This document shows positions 13,290 to 21,218 of a DNA stretch of 54,684 nt, piece after piece. The stretch is from a virus, in the IMG/VR virus record IMGVR_UViG_3300010399_000045, positions 1 through 54,684 of that record, one strand, 5' to 3'. The stretch's first letter is position 1; each line of letters starts with the position of its first letter. Made by a program: the position numbers and the translations under genes. The notes beneath the pieces were generated by a model, which worked only from the letters and a program-made list of their open reading frames with translations, did not search any database and was not told the origin of the DNA.

Positions 13290-13916
13290 ATGACAAGCAT
13301 CTTGCAGGAACTGTCGAAAGCGGCCAGCATGAAGGCGCCGAAAGGCGGGCCGGACGAAGCTTGGTTGCGCTCGCTGGTCGAGACCATCAACGCAAAGGCC
13401 GACACCGACCAGGACTTCTGGGACAAGCTGTCCGAACCAGCACAGCAGTACGTCAACGACGGACAGCTCGCGCTGAACGAGGGCAAGCCCATCCCATCGA
13501 TCGACGACAACGGCCCGGCACCCAACGGTAACGGTGCCGATCATCAGGAGCAGGACGACATGACCGACAAGACCACCAAGAAGGCGAAACCCGCTGGTGG
13601 CGGTGGAGCGAAGAAGGCAGCGGCCGCGAAACCCGCGGGCGATCCCAAGAAGAAGGCAGCGGCACCGGCCAAAAAGGCAGCGGCAGCGAAGCCCGCGGCC
13701 GACAAGGCGGCGGGTCCCAAGAAGGTATCCGGGATCAAGGTTGCGATCAAGATGGCGATCATCAAGCAGCCCGGCATCTCGCTGGAGGACCTGATCGGCA
13801 AGCTCGAGAAAGATGGCGAGAAGGTTTCGCGGTACACGACGGCCTCCATCAGGTCGGAGTTTCGCCACAGCCTGCGCGTCCTCAATCAGGCCGGGGTCAC
13901 CAAGATCGATCTCTGA
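13290..13916 (+). CDS. Histone-H1-like Lys/Ala-rich protein with winged-helix-like end
   Basis: A 208-residue protein. Residues 1-70 are a small helical domain (FWDKLSEPAQQYVNDGQLAL). Residues 92-147 are low-complexity Lys/Ala/Pro repeats (KKAAAPAKKAAAAKPAADKA) like the tails of histone H1 or bacterial HctB/AlgP. Residues 148-208 (SGIKVAIKMAIIKQPGISLEDLIGKLEKDG...FRHSLRVLNQAG) look like a small winged-helix DNA-binding fold. It probably binds DNA; whether it coats modified DNA or regulates is unknown. Two strong hairpins follow. Confidence 0.7.
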   Translation: MTSILQELSKAASMKAPKGGPDEAWLRSLVETINAKADTDQDFWDKLSEPAQQYVNDGQLALNEGKPIPSIDDNGPAPNGNGADHQEQDDMTDKTTKKAKPAGGGGAKKAAAAKPAGDPKKKAAAPAKKAAAAKPAADKAAGPKKVSGIKVAIKMAIIKQPGISLEDLIGKLEKDGEKVSRYTTASIRSEFRHSLRVLNQAGVTKIDL

Positions 13917-13917
13917 T

Positions 13918-13940
13918 CTGCGGCTTCCCCCGCAGGGGTT
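13918..13940 (+). terminator. Hairpin after the H1-like gene
   Basis: CTGCGG 13918-13923 pairs with CCGCAG 13930-13935 across a six-base loop, two bases after the stop codon, followed by GGGTTTGTTT. The tail is T-rich but broken by G, so termination here would be partial. A second, better hairpin follows. Confidence 0.55.
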
Positions 13941-13946
13941 TGTTTC

Positions 13947-13988
13947 AAAAAGAGCGCGGGTCGGTTGAGATCCCAGGCCCGCGCTTTT
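13947..13988. terminator. Rho-independent terminator, probably bidirectional
   Basis: GCGCGGG 13954-13960 pairs with CCCGCGC 13978-13984, followed at once by TTTT 13985-13988; an A-run (13947-13951) on the other side gives the same shape on the minus strand. It separates the H1-like gene from queC, so queC, folE and dpdA probably have their own promoter or depend on read-through. Confidence 0.75.
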
Positions 13989-14021
13989 GACCTTCTCGGA
14001 ACTAAAAAAGGAGCACGCCGT

Positions 14022-14765
14022 ATGCCGTGCCTTGTCCTGCTATCCGGTGGAATGGATTCCACCGTGACGTTCTACGATCTGCTGCATAAGGCAAAGAAGG
14101 ACGAGATCCTCACAACAAGTGACGGTCACCGGCGATGCTATGTTTCGGGTCCGGTTCACGCCGCCGCGTTGTACTACGGGCAGCGTCACGAGAGGGAGCT
14201 CGCGGCCGCCGAACAGATCTTCAGGATGGCGCAGGGTCAGGACTTGCCTGCGGGGAGGTTCTTCGTACCCCCGAGGCTCGAGACATTCTCGGCTGACCAC
14301 TCGTGCTTGACAGGTCCCACCACCGTCGCCACGTACGAGAACCCACCCACCGAGCGCGAAGCAATGCGCGACCCGGCGTTCGTGCCCTACCGCAACCTGC
14401 TGTTCTTTACCGTCGGGGCCATGCTGGCCCGCTCGCTGGACGCGCACGTTATCGGCACCGGCATCCGCGGGGGGTACCCCGACTGCACCGAGGCGTTCGA
14501 GCGGCAGGTTGAGGCAACCCTCGAGGCGGCGGTACCTGGTACACAGTTGATACTCTACAGCGCGGCCCACGGCAGTCGTGCCGAGACGGTGTCACGTGCA
14601 CGAGGTTTGTCGGGGTGCTGGGAGGCACTGGCTCTCACGGTTACCTGCTTCCAGCGAACCCCTGTGATCGGCGGCTGCGGCAGGTGCTTGCCGTGTCATC
14701 GCCGCGCGCAGGGATTCGCTGCCGCCGGCTTCGCCGACCCAGCCCTCCCAGCCCTCCCCGCCTAG
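14022..14765 (+). CDS. queC: QueC, 7-cyano-7-deazaguanine synthase
   Basis: A 247-residue QueC: the ATP pyrophosphatase P-loop LSGGMDSTVTFYDLL at residues 7-21, LYYGQRHERELAAAE, VPYRNLLFFTVGAMLAR, GTGIRGGYPDCTEAFERQ, and the C-terminal zinc site GGCGRCLPCHRRAQGF. It makes preQ0 from 7-carboxy-7-deazaguanine with ammonia and ATP. The insert between residues 28 and 48 (KKDEILTTSDGHRRCYVSG) is longer than in many bacterial QueC proteins. The start follows AAAGGAGCACGCCGT, behind a terminator. Confidence 0.93.
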   Translation: MPCLVLLSGGMDSTVTFYDLLHKAKKDEILTTSDGHRRCYVSGPVHAAALYYGQRHERELAAAEQIFRMAQGQDLPAGRFFVPPRLETFSADHSCLTGPTTVATYENPPTEREAMRDPAFVPYRNLLFFTVGAMLARSLDAHVIGTGIRGGYPDCTEAFERQVEATLEAAVPGTQLILYSAAHGSRAETVSRARGLSGCWEALALTVTCFQRTPVIGGCGRCLPCHRRAQGFAAAGFADPALPALPA

Positions 14766-14766
14766 G

Positions 14767-15435
14767 GTGCCGTTTTTCCGCGACCTGGCAGATCGCCGGG
14801 AGGAGATTTCGCGATCCCCTATGGGGACATCACCGGAGACGCCCAAGATGCCCCGCGACCGACTTGCCGCCGTTGCCGCTGTGCGTAACCTGCTGGAGTT
14901 CAGTGGTGACAACCCTTTACGAGAGGGTCTGTCCGACACCCCCGAACGGGTCGTCAAGGCTTGGGAGTTCTGGACCTCGGGCTACGGGGTGAACCCGCAA
15001 GACCTGCTGACGACCTTCGAGGACGGGGTGTGCCGCGACGAGCTTGTCTTCCAGGCCGCCGTCCCGTTCTTCTCGCTCTGCGAGCATCATATGTGCCCGT
15101 TCTTCGGCCTCGCACACGTCGGGTATATCCCGGGTGCGCGGGTCGTCGGCCTGTCAAAAATTGCGCGGGTGATCGAGGTGTTTGCGCGACGTCTCCAGGT
15201 ACAGGAACGTTTGACAGGGCAGGTCGCCGACACTATTTGGGGAGGTCTCGGCGCCATGGGGGTGGGTGTCGTCATGCAGGCCCGCCACCTATGCATGGAG
15301 TCACGCGGTGTCCAAAAGATCGGCACCGTGACCACCACCACGGCCCTACGCGGCAACTTCAAGGAACGGCCCGAGGTGCGCGCCGAGTTCATGACCCTGG
15401 TCGGGGTCGCCATGCAGGGGATCAAAACGATATGA
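14767..15435 (+). CDS. folE: FolE, GTP cyclohydrolase I
   Basis: A GTP cyclohydrolase I: the core EGLSDTPERVVKAWEFWTSG, the zinc and catalytic motif FFSLCEHHMCPFFGLAHVGYIP, GLSKIARVIEVFARRLQVQERLT, and HLCMESRGVQK. It opens GTP to dihydroneopterin triphosphate, the first step to preQ0. The GTG at 14767 is one base after queC and gives 222 residues; an ATG at 14821 gives a more usual 204 but its GGGAGGAG site is rather far. The stop overlaps the next ATG. Confidence 0.93.
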   Translation: MPFFRDLADRREEISRSPMGTSPETPKMPRDRLAAVAAVRNLLEFSGDNPLREGLSDTPERVVKAWEFWTSGYGVNPQDLLTTFEDGVCRDELVFQAAVPFFSLCEHHMCPFFGLAHVGYIPGARVVGLSKIARVIEVFARRLQVQERLTGQVADTIWGGLGAMGVGVVMQARHLCMESRGVQKIGTVTTTTALRGNFKERPEVRAEFMTLVGVAMQGIKTI

Positions 15436-15911
15436 AAAAGATCGACTGGGAAGAGGTCGTGGCTTTCCTAGACAACCAGCCCTACGACCGCGACGACGGG
15501 GCGTCCCATCGGCTGGCGGACGCGCTGCGCGCCGGCCTTGCTGAACCTTCACGCGCCGATCCCGACGTCGACTGGGACGCAGTCGTCACCAGGCTGTTCG
15601 CCAAGGGCGGCAGCCTCACCTTCAACGTGCCGGAACCTGTCGCCCTTACCCCGCGGCCAATCCAGTACTCCTACAACAGGGCTGGGTCGATCATGCTGCC
15701 CCCAGGTGCGCCGTTCGACGGCAAGGAGGTGCTGATCGAGCTCGCGGCCGGCTGGGTGCAGGCGCGCTGGGAGGACGAGAGGTCCTACGAGACCCAGGAC
15801 GGCAGGGAGACCACGGGCTTCTGCTGGGTATGTCTCGACGATGGTTACACCCAGCAGGAGCTCGACTGCGCGAAGCGCTGGATGCCCATCCCGTCGCCCG
15901 CCGAAGGATGA
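15432..15911 (+). CDS. Unknown protein between folE and dpdA, 159 aa
   Basis: The ATG overlaps the folE stop. The 159-residue acidic protein contains two similar short blocks, IDWEEVVAFLDNQPYDRDDG (residues 4-23) and VDWDAVVTRLFAKGG (about 47-61), which hint at an internal repeat, and a Trp-rich C-terminal half (GWVQARWEDERSYET, GFCWVCLDDGYTQQELDCAKRW). Not recognised. Coupling to folE and closeness to dpdA suggest a part in the modification. Confidence 0.7.
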   Translation: MKKIDWEEVVAFLDNQPYDRDDGASHRLADALRAGLAEPSRADPDVDWDAVVTRLFAKGGSLTFNVPEPVALTPRPIQYSYNRAGSIMLPPGAPFDGKEVLIELAAGWVQARWEDERSYETQDGRETTGFCWVCLDDGYTQQELDCAKRWMPIPSPAEG

Positions 15912-15920
15912 TCAAAACCG

Positions 15921-17030
15921 ATGGTGACAAAGAAGACAAAGTTTGCCGTCGATTTGATGATGGACTCGGGCATCTTCAGCGCTTGGAACCGGGGTAAGAG
16001 CCTGAACTTGCTCGACTACATCAAATACGTCAAGGACAACAAGCACCTGCTGTGGACCTACGTCAACATGGACGAGATCCCCGGCAAGTTCGGGCAGAAG
16101 CGCACCCAGCGCGACGTCGACGAGTCTGCCGAGATCAGCTACTACAACCTGCAGACCATGAAGTCGCACGGCCTGCACCCGATCCCGGTCTTCCACCAAG
16201 GGGAGCGCTTCACCTGGCTGGAGCAGCTTCTGAAAGACGGCGAGGACTACATCGGTATCTCGTCGGCGAAGGACCTCAACCGACCCGCGCAGCAGGCCTG
16301 GCTGGACCAGGTGTTCTCGATCCTGTGCGACGGGCGCGGGCGGCCCATCATCAAAACCCACGGCTTTGGCATCTCGCGGGTCGCCTTCCTGCTGCGCTAT
16401 CCCTGGTGGTCGTCCGACTCGACGACCTGGTCGCTGACCCCGGGCTACGGTTCGATCCTGGTCCCACCCTGGGACGGCCGCAAGTTTGACTACAGCCGGT
16501 CTGCCTTCCGGTGCGTCACCTCAGGCGTGCAGCAGACAGGTGCGACCCTGCAGAAGCGCCAGTTCGAGGCCCTGGGTCCGCAGCAGCAGGCCGTCGTTCT
16601 GCGCTACCTCGCCGAGATCGGGGTGACTCTCGTCGAAGCGCGCTACAGCACCCAGCAGCGCCGGCGATGCGTCCTGCACTACTATCTGCAGCTGCAGAAG
16701 CATCTGGATGGTGTCAACTTCCGAGGTCACGGCAAGGCGAAGTCAGAGGGCATGGCTCCCTTCCGCACCAACATCGTCTACGCGACGATGCTCGACAAGG
16801 CGTGGGGCCAGCTGATGAACGAGCTCGGGGCGCGCACCCGCCTCCTGTCCTATTGGGAGATGCGCGACCAGCCCAGCGAGGTGCTCGCCCGGTATGTCGA
16901 GACAGGCACCCACGGTCCGTGGGTGCCGCGGGCACCGAAGCAATCATGGAAGTCAGAGGCCTACCGGAACTACCGCCGAGCGGCCCTGCACAGGAGAGGT
17001 TTGCAGGATGGAGAGGAAATTACTGCTTGA
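15921..17030 (+). CDS. dpdA: DpdA-like DNA-guanine transglycosylase
   Basis: A 369-residue protein of the phage DpdA group, related to tRNA-guanine transglycosylase. Seen in the sequence: LMMDSGIFSAWNRG near residue 12, matching the DSG general-base motif of the TGT family; YIGISSAKD; THGFGISRVAFLLRYPWWSSDSTTW at about residues 147-171, the phage signature whose Asp in SDST is a candidate nucleophile; and a helical C-terminal half. DpdA exchanges guanine in DNA for preQ0 or a derivative. With queD, queC and folE alongside, this phage DNA probably carries a 7-deazaguanine. Its end overlaps the clamp gene by 23 bases. Confidence 0.8.
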   Translation: MVTKKTKFAVDLMMDSGIFSAWNRGKSLNLLDYIKYVKDNKHLLWTYVNMDEIPGKFGQKRTQRDVDESAEISYYNLQTMKSHGLHPIPVFHQGERFTWLEQLLKDGEDYIGISSAKDLNRPAQQAWLDQVFSILCDGRGRPIIKTHGFGISRVAFLLRYPWWSSDSTTWSLTPGYGSILVPPWDGRKFDYSRSAFRCVTSGVQQTGATLQKRQFEALGPQQQAVVLRYLAEIGVTLVEARYSTQQRRRCVLHYYLQLQKHLDGVNFRGHGKAKSEGMAPFRTNIVYATMLDKAWGQLMNELGARTRLLSYWEMRDQPSEVLARYVETGTHGPWVPRAPKQSWKSEAYRNYRRAALHRRGLQDGEEITA

Positions 17031-18051
17031 GGCGGCGGAGAGCGTCGCACCAGCACTGTCCGCGACCGACATCATGCCAATCATGCAGTGCCTGTGGTTC
17101 TCAGGCGACTCGGTCATGGCCTACAACGACGTGATCGCGCTGCGCGCGCTTCTGCGCACCGACTTCTCCGGCGCCGTCTCAGGCAAGACCCTGCTCGCGC
17201 TCCTGCGCGCCTCGCGCGCGAAGGACGTCGAGACGATCGCGGCGGGTGACGCCCTGAAGATCAAGGCCGCGGGTGCGCGCATGACCCTGCCGGTGCAACC
17301 GGTCGACCACTTCGTGTTCGAGTTCCCCAAACTGGAGACGGTGCCACCATTGCCGATCGACAACACTGCGTTCTTGCAGGCGCTCGCCGCTTGCATGCAG
17401 TCGATCGGCGACGACACGGGGCACCCCGACACGCTCGGCGTGACCCTGATCGCTGGCAAAGACTCGATTACCCTATACTCGACCAACAACCGCACCATGA
17501 CCCGCGCTGTCCTGCCCGTCAATAAGGGTGCCAAGCTTCACAAGCTGGCCGCACGCTCGGTCCTGCCTGCGCTGTTCTGCGCACAGCTGCTCAAGCTGGC
17601 ACGCAAGGGTATCAACCTGCAGATCGACGACATTGAGGCGCATCTCACAGCGCCCGACGCCAGCATGTACGGCAAGCTGGTTCAGGTCGACAAGCCCCTC
17701 GACTTTGACGGGATATTTGGTCATCACGTGCCTGGTGATTACCGCAAGCGTCTCCGCGAGATCCCGAAACGATTGGCACTCGCGCTTGAACGTGCGACGA
17801 TCGTCGCCGGCGAGGACAGCAAGACCCTCCTGTCGGTCAAGGAGGGCAAGCTGCGGCTGGTCACCACCACCGATGGTAAGGGCGAGATACGCGACGTGCT
17901 GGCCTTCCCCGACCACGAGGATGCCGAGTTCTCGGTCAAACCGAAGGTGCTACGCGCGGCGATCGACGGTCAGGAGAAGATGCTGATCACCAAGCAGTGC
18001 GCGGTGCTGGAGCACGGCTCGATCCTGCATCTGGTCGCCGGCCAGGGCTGA
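17008..18051 (+). CDS. DNA polymerase sliding clamp, beta-clamp-like
   Basis: A 347-residue protein laid out like a bacterial beta clamp: an N-terminal domain (LLEAAESVAPALSATDIMPIMQCLWFSGDSVMAYNDVIALRA), a middle domain (NTAFLQALAACMQSIGDDTGHPDTLGVTLIAGKDSITLYSTNNRTMTRAVLPV) and a third domain ending KQCAVLEHGSILHLVAGQG. It would tether the downstream PolA-type polymerase and be loaded by the ATPase at 21218. The ATG at 17008 follows AGGAGAGGTTTGCAGG, inside the end of dpdA. Confidence 0.82.
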   Translation: MERKLLLEAAESVAPALSATDIMPIMQCLWFSGDSVMAYNDVIALRALLRTDFSGAVSGKTLLALLRASRAKDVETIAAGDALKIKAAGARMTLPVQPVDHFVFEFPKLETVPPLPIDNTAFLQALAACMQSIGDDTGHPDTLGVTLIAGKDSITLYSTNNRTMTRAVLPVNKGAKLHKLAARSVLPALFCAQLLKLARKGINLQIDDIEAHLTAPDASMYGKLVQVDKPLDFDGIFGHHVPGDYRKRLREIPKRLALALERATIVAGEDSKTLLSVKEGKLRLVTTTDGKGEIRDVLAFPDHEDAEFSVKPKVLRAAIDGQEKMLITKQCAVLEHGSILHLVAGQG

Positions 18052-18059
18052 GCGGGGGC

Positions 18060-20600
18060 ATGGGGTTCTTTCCCGCAGGGCCTGCCCGGCCGCAGGGTCC
18101 GCGCGATCTCGGCGGGATCTCCCTCGCCACCCTTCACAAGGGCGGTTGCAGCATCTGCCCGCTGAACCACCAGCGCGGGCTGCACCATCCGCAGATGAAG
18201 CCGCACGGTGCGACAAAGCCCCGCGTCTACATGCTGGGTGAGGCGCCCGGCGAGAAGGAGGATGAGAAGGGTCGGCCCTTCGTCGGGCCCGCTGGCAGCA
18301 TGCTTCGCCAGCACATGCCCGACAAGTGGCGCGACGACAGGATACGCTGGAACAACGTCGTCCGCACCCGGCCTCCTGACAACCGAGACCCGGCACCTGT
18401 GGAGATCGAGTGTTGTAGACCCAGTATCGTAGCCGACGTAGAGGAGGCGGCACCCGAAGCAATATTTGGTTTCGGCAACGTGCCTCTGCACTGGGCGACC
18501 AGGCAGACAACTATCTCCAACTGGAACGGACGGCGGATACCCGTGCGGATCGGGAACCACACCTGCTGGTACTTCCCGATGCTGCACCCGTCCTTCATCC
18601 TGCACCTGCCCTCGCGGCGGTCGGCGGAAGAGTGGGAGTTCATATTTGCGCTGAACCTGTACCAGGCCTTCGAAGCCGTGGAGGCGGGCCTTCCCAAACC
18701 TGTGGTGCACACGCCCGAACGTGCGCTCGCCAACGTCGAGGTCGTGGACGGGTCAGGCGGGGAGGCGGACGTCAAACGTGTCGTTGAACTGATCCGGGGG
18801 TTGTACGACGAGAAGACAGCCGGCCTCGACTACGAGACCAAGCGCCTGCGACCGTACTACAACGACTCGCGCATCCTGTCAGTTGGACTGTCCTCGCGCA
18901 CGTCGACCTTCGCCTTCCCTGTCGACCACCCTGGGGGCTGGAAGAAGACGCGATACCGCGACGCTGTCGTCGACGAGTACAAGCGATTCCTGTACGAGGC
19001 GCCCACCATCAAGATCGCACATCAGCTGGCCTTCGAGCACGAATGGTCGGGCTGGACGTTTGGTCGGGACTGCATCCGCAAAGGTTGGGAGGACACCGCG
19101 TCACAGGCCTACATCCTGGACGAGCGCCCCGGCCACGGCAAGTGCCATTCCCTCAACTTCCTGTGTGTTCAGTACTTCGGGCTACCGATCAAAGACCTGC
19201 ACAGGCTCGACAAGGACAATCTGGACAAGGCGCCGATCCGCGACGTGCTGCAGTACAACGCGGTCGACGCGCGGTACTGCCGCTTCCTGCATTTCCCGCA
19301 GATGCAGCGTCTGCGCGACGAGTGCCTTGAGGTCGTCTACCGCCGACACATGCGGCGGATCCCGACCATGGTCCTGACCCAGATGAAGGGCATCCCGATC
19401 GACCAGGAGGTGGTGGCAGACTTCGACGAGAAGTTCACCAAACAGAAGGCGAAGATCGAGGCAGAGATCGCCGCGATCGACGTCGTGCAGCTGTTCGCGA
19501 AAAAGAAGGGTGCGCCGTTCAACCCGGGGTCGAACCCGGACATCATGTACGTGCTCAACAGACTGCTACTACTTGGCGTCGCGAACTGCGACGAGTCGAT
19601 CCTCAAACCACTCAAGCATCCTTTTGCGAAGACCATCCTGCGGTACCGAAACGTCACCAAGCTACACTCAACCTACGTCAAGTGCCTGATGCTGGGCAGT
19701 TCTGATCTGCATCCTGACGGCCTGATCCGCCCGTTCCTGGCAACGACTAAGACACGCACCTGGCGCACCTCATCCGAACAGCCTAACTCACAAAATTTTC
19801 CCAAGCGCGAGAATAAAGAACTGCGATCACAAGTCCGCAAGCGCGGCCACAAGGTCGTATCCTTCGACTATGGGCAGATCCAGGCGCGAAACGTGGGGAT
19901 GGAATCGCGCGACCCAGTGCTGGTCAAAGCTTTCTGGGACCATTACGACATCCATACCGCCTGGACCGAGATCATCGTCAAGTTATACCCCGCTTGGATC
20001 AAGGAGGGTGCAAAGACGCTCGCCACCGATCCCAAATTGTTCGAGAAGTACCGCGATCGCACGAAGAACGAGCTGGTGTTTCCCTCGTTCTTTGGTGCAC
20101 AGGCGACGTCGGTCGCTCGCTACCTTGGGATCCCCGACAACATCGCCAAGGAATTGCACGATCGCTTCTGGGATCGCTTTGGCGGCATCAGAAATTGGCA
20201 CCGACGCCTGGAGGCGAACTACAAGAAGACAGGCTACGTGACTGGGCACTCGGGTTTCAGACGGCGGGGTCCCATCAGCCCGAACGAGCTGATCAACGCG
20301 CCGATCCAGGCGGACGAGTCCCTGATCGTCTGCGACGCCATGGCACGCCTGTCGGAGCTCGGACCGGAGGAGTACCAGGCCAATATGGAGATCCACGACG
20401 ATCTCACCTTCATATGGCCGACAGAGAAGGTTGACGAGTACTCCGAGGTCGTGATCCGCGAGATGCTGCGGATCGAGTATGATTGGATTAACGTGCCGCT
20501 GGTCGTCGACCGCAGCATCGGCGACGACTGGGCCTTCAAGGAAGGTGCGGGTCGGTTCGAGACGAAGCGCGACGGTTCGTACTACGAGATCAAGAAATGA
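18060..20600 (+). CDS. DNA polymerase I with N-terminal uracil-DNA glycosylase domain
   Basis: An 846-residue fusion. Residues about 20-200 are a family-4-like uracil-DNA glycosylase: CSICPL, GEAPGEKEDEKGRPFVGPAG, NNVVRTRPP, a Cys pair (ECCRPS) able to complete an iron-sulphur site, and MLHPSF. About 250-440 is a 3'-5' exonuclease (GLDYETKRLRPYY, IAHQLAFEHEW, YNAVDARYCRF). The C-terminal polymerase has motif A VVSFDYGQIQARN, motif B RTKNELVFPSFFG and motif C MEIHDDLTF, all of family A. It would replicate phage DNA and may sense or remove uracil as it does so. The start follows AGCGGGGGC, eight bases after the clamp gene. Confidence 0.92.
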   Translation: MGFFPAGPARPQGPRDLGGISLATLHKGGCSICPLNHQRGLHHPQMKPHGATKPRVYMLGEAPGEKEDEKGRPFVGPAGSMLRQHMPDKWRDDRIRWNNVVRTRPPDNRDPAPVEIECCRPSIVADVEEAAPEAIFGFGNVPLHWATRQTTISNWNGRRIPVRIGNHTCWYFPMLHPSFILHLPSRRSAEEWEFIFALNLYQAFEAVEAGLPKPVVHTPERALANVEVVDGSGGEADVKRVVELIRGLYDEKTAGLDYETKRLRPYYNDSRILSVGLSSRTSTFAFPVDHPGGWKKTRYRDAVVDEYKRFLYEAPTIKIAHQLAFEHEWSGWTFGRDCIRKGWEDTASQAYILDERPGHGKCHSLNFLCVQYFGLPIKDLHRLDKDNLDKAPIRDVLQYNAVDARYCRFLHFPQMQRLRDECLEVVYRRHMRRIPTMVLTQMKGIPIDQEVVADFDEKFTKQKAKIEAEIAAIDVVQLFAKKKGAPFNPGSNPDIMYVLNRLLLLGVANCDESILKPLKHPFAKTILRYRNVTKLHSTYVKCLMLGSSDLHPDGLIRPFLATTKTRTWRTSSEQPNSQNFPKRENKELRSQVRKRGHKVVSFDYGQIQARNVGMESRDPVLVKAFWDHYDIHTAWTEIIVKLYPAWIKEGAKTLATDPKLFEKYRDRTKNELVFPSFFGAQATSVARYLGIPDNIAKELHDRFWDRFGGIRNWHRRLEANYKKTGYVTGHSGFRRRGPISPNELINAPIQADESLIVCDAMARLSELGPEEYQANMEIHDDLTFIWPTEKVDEYSEVVIREMLRIEYDWINVPLVVDRSIGDDWAFKEGAGRFETKRDGSYYEIKK

Positions 20601-20607
20601 GGTCAAG

Positions 20608-20964
20608 GTGACTATCGGGTTCGCAGACTTTGTCGGATTCCTCGCGCGCGAGATGACCAAGGGCGTCACCGCGGGGACGGCGCTCCGGCGGGCCGTGATC
20701 CACTTCCTGCCCCGCGGGCCTGCGGACAGGCCTGATCAGGGCCTCGCTGTCCTGCTGTCCCTGATCCAGGCGGAGATGCTGAAGGGCAAGAAGCCCTGCC
20801 AGGCCCTGCGCGTCGCCATTGAAAAGCTGGACTGGCAAATACGCGATGGGGCGAAGCGGCAAACCCGGGCGTGCATCCGAGGTCGCAACGAAGAACACAA
20901 AATAGCGCGTGATCGACTTCCCGACAACCTGCTGGACGACCTAGATGAGGAGATCCCGTTTTGA
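20608..20964 (+). CDS. Hypothetical protein, 118 aa
   Basis: GTG start behind GAGGTCAAG, seven bases after the polymerase stop. The 118-residue protein has a hydrophobic-helical first half (FADFVGFLAREMTKGVTAGTALRRAVIHFL) and an acidic end (NLLDDLDEEIPF) of the kind that often contacts replication partners. Its stop overlaps the next start. No family is recognised; context suggests a replication accessory. Confidence 0.65.
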   Translation: MTIGFADFVGFLAREMTKGVTAGTALRRAVIHFLPRGPADRPDQGLAVLLSLIQAEMLKGKKPCQALRVAIEKLDWQIRDGAKRQTRACIRGRNEEHKIARDRLPDNLLDDLDEEIPF

Positions 20965-21218
20965 AGAACAACAGGGTTCTTCCGAGACGTCCACGCCAGC
21001 CGCGTTACATGCCGGACTGGTCCGACGACAAGGTGGCACGCGAGGTCCTGCTCGACACCTACATCAACAAGGCACGTAAGGAGTTCAAGGCCGCGCGCCG
21101 CCGTATCACCGAGGTGCTCTCCGCGGAAGGGGATCCACCGTCACCGATCGAGATGCGGCGCATGGAGTTCGACGCCGTCGTCAAGATCGCCGAAGCCCTG
21201 GGAGTGAAATTACTCTGA
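20961..21218 (+). CDS. Hypothetical basic protein, 85 aa
   Basis: TTG start in a TTGA overlap. The 85-residue protein is basic and helical (NKARKEFKAARRRITEVLSAEG). Its stop overlaps the clamp-loader ATG. Position between polymerase and clamp loader suggests a small replication subunit, such as a second clamp-loader part, but no motif proves this. Confidence 0.6.
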   Translation: MKNNRVLPRRPRQPRYMPDWSDDKVAREVLLDTYINKARKEFKAARRRITEVLSAEGDPPSPIEMRRMEFDAVVKIAEALGVKLL

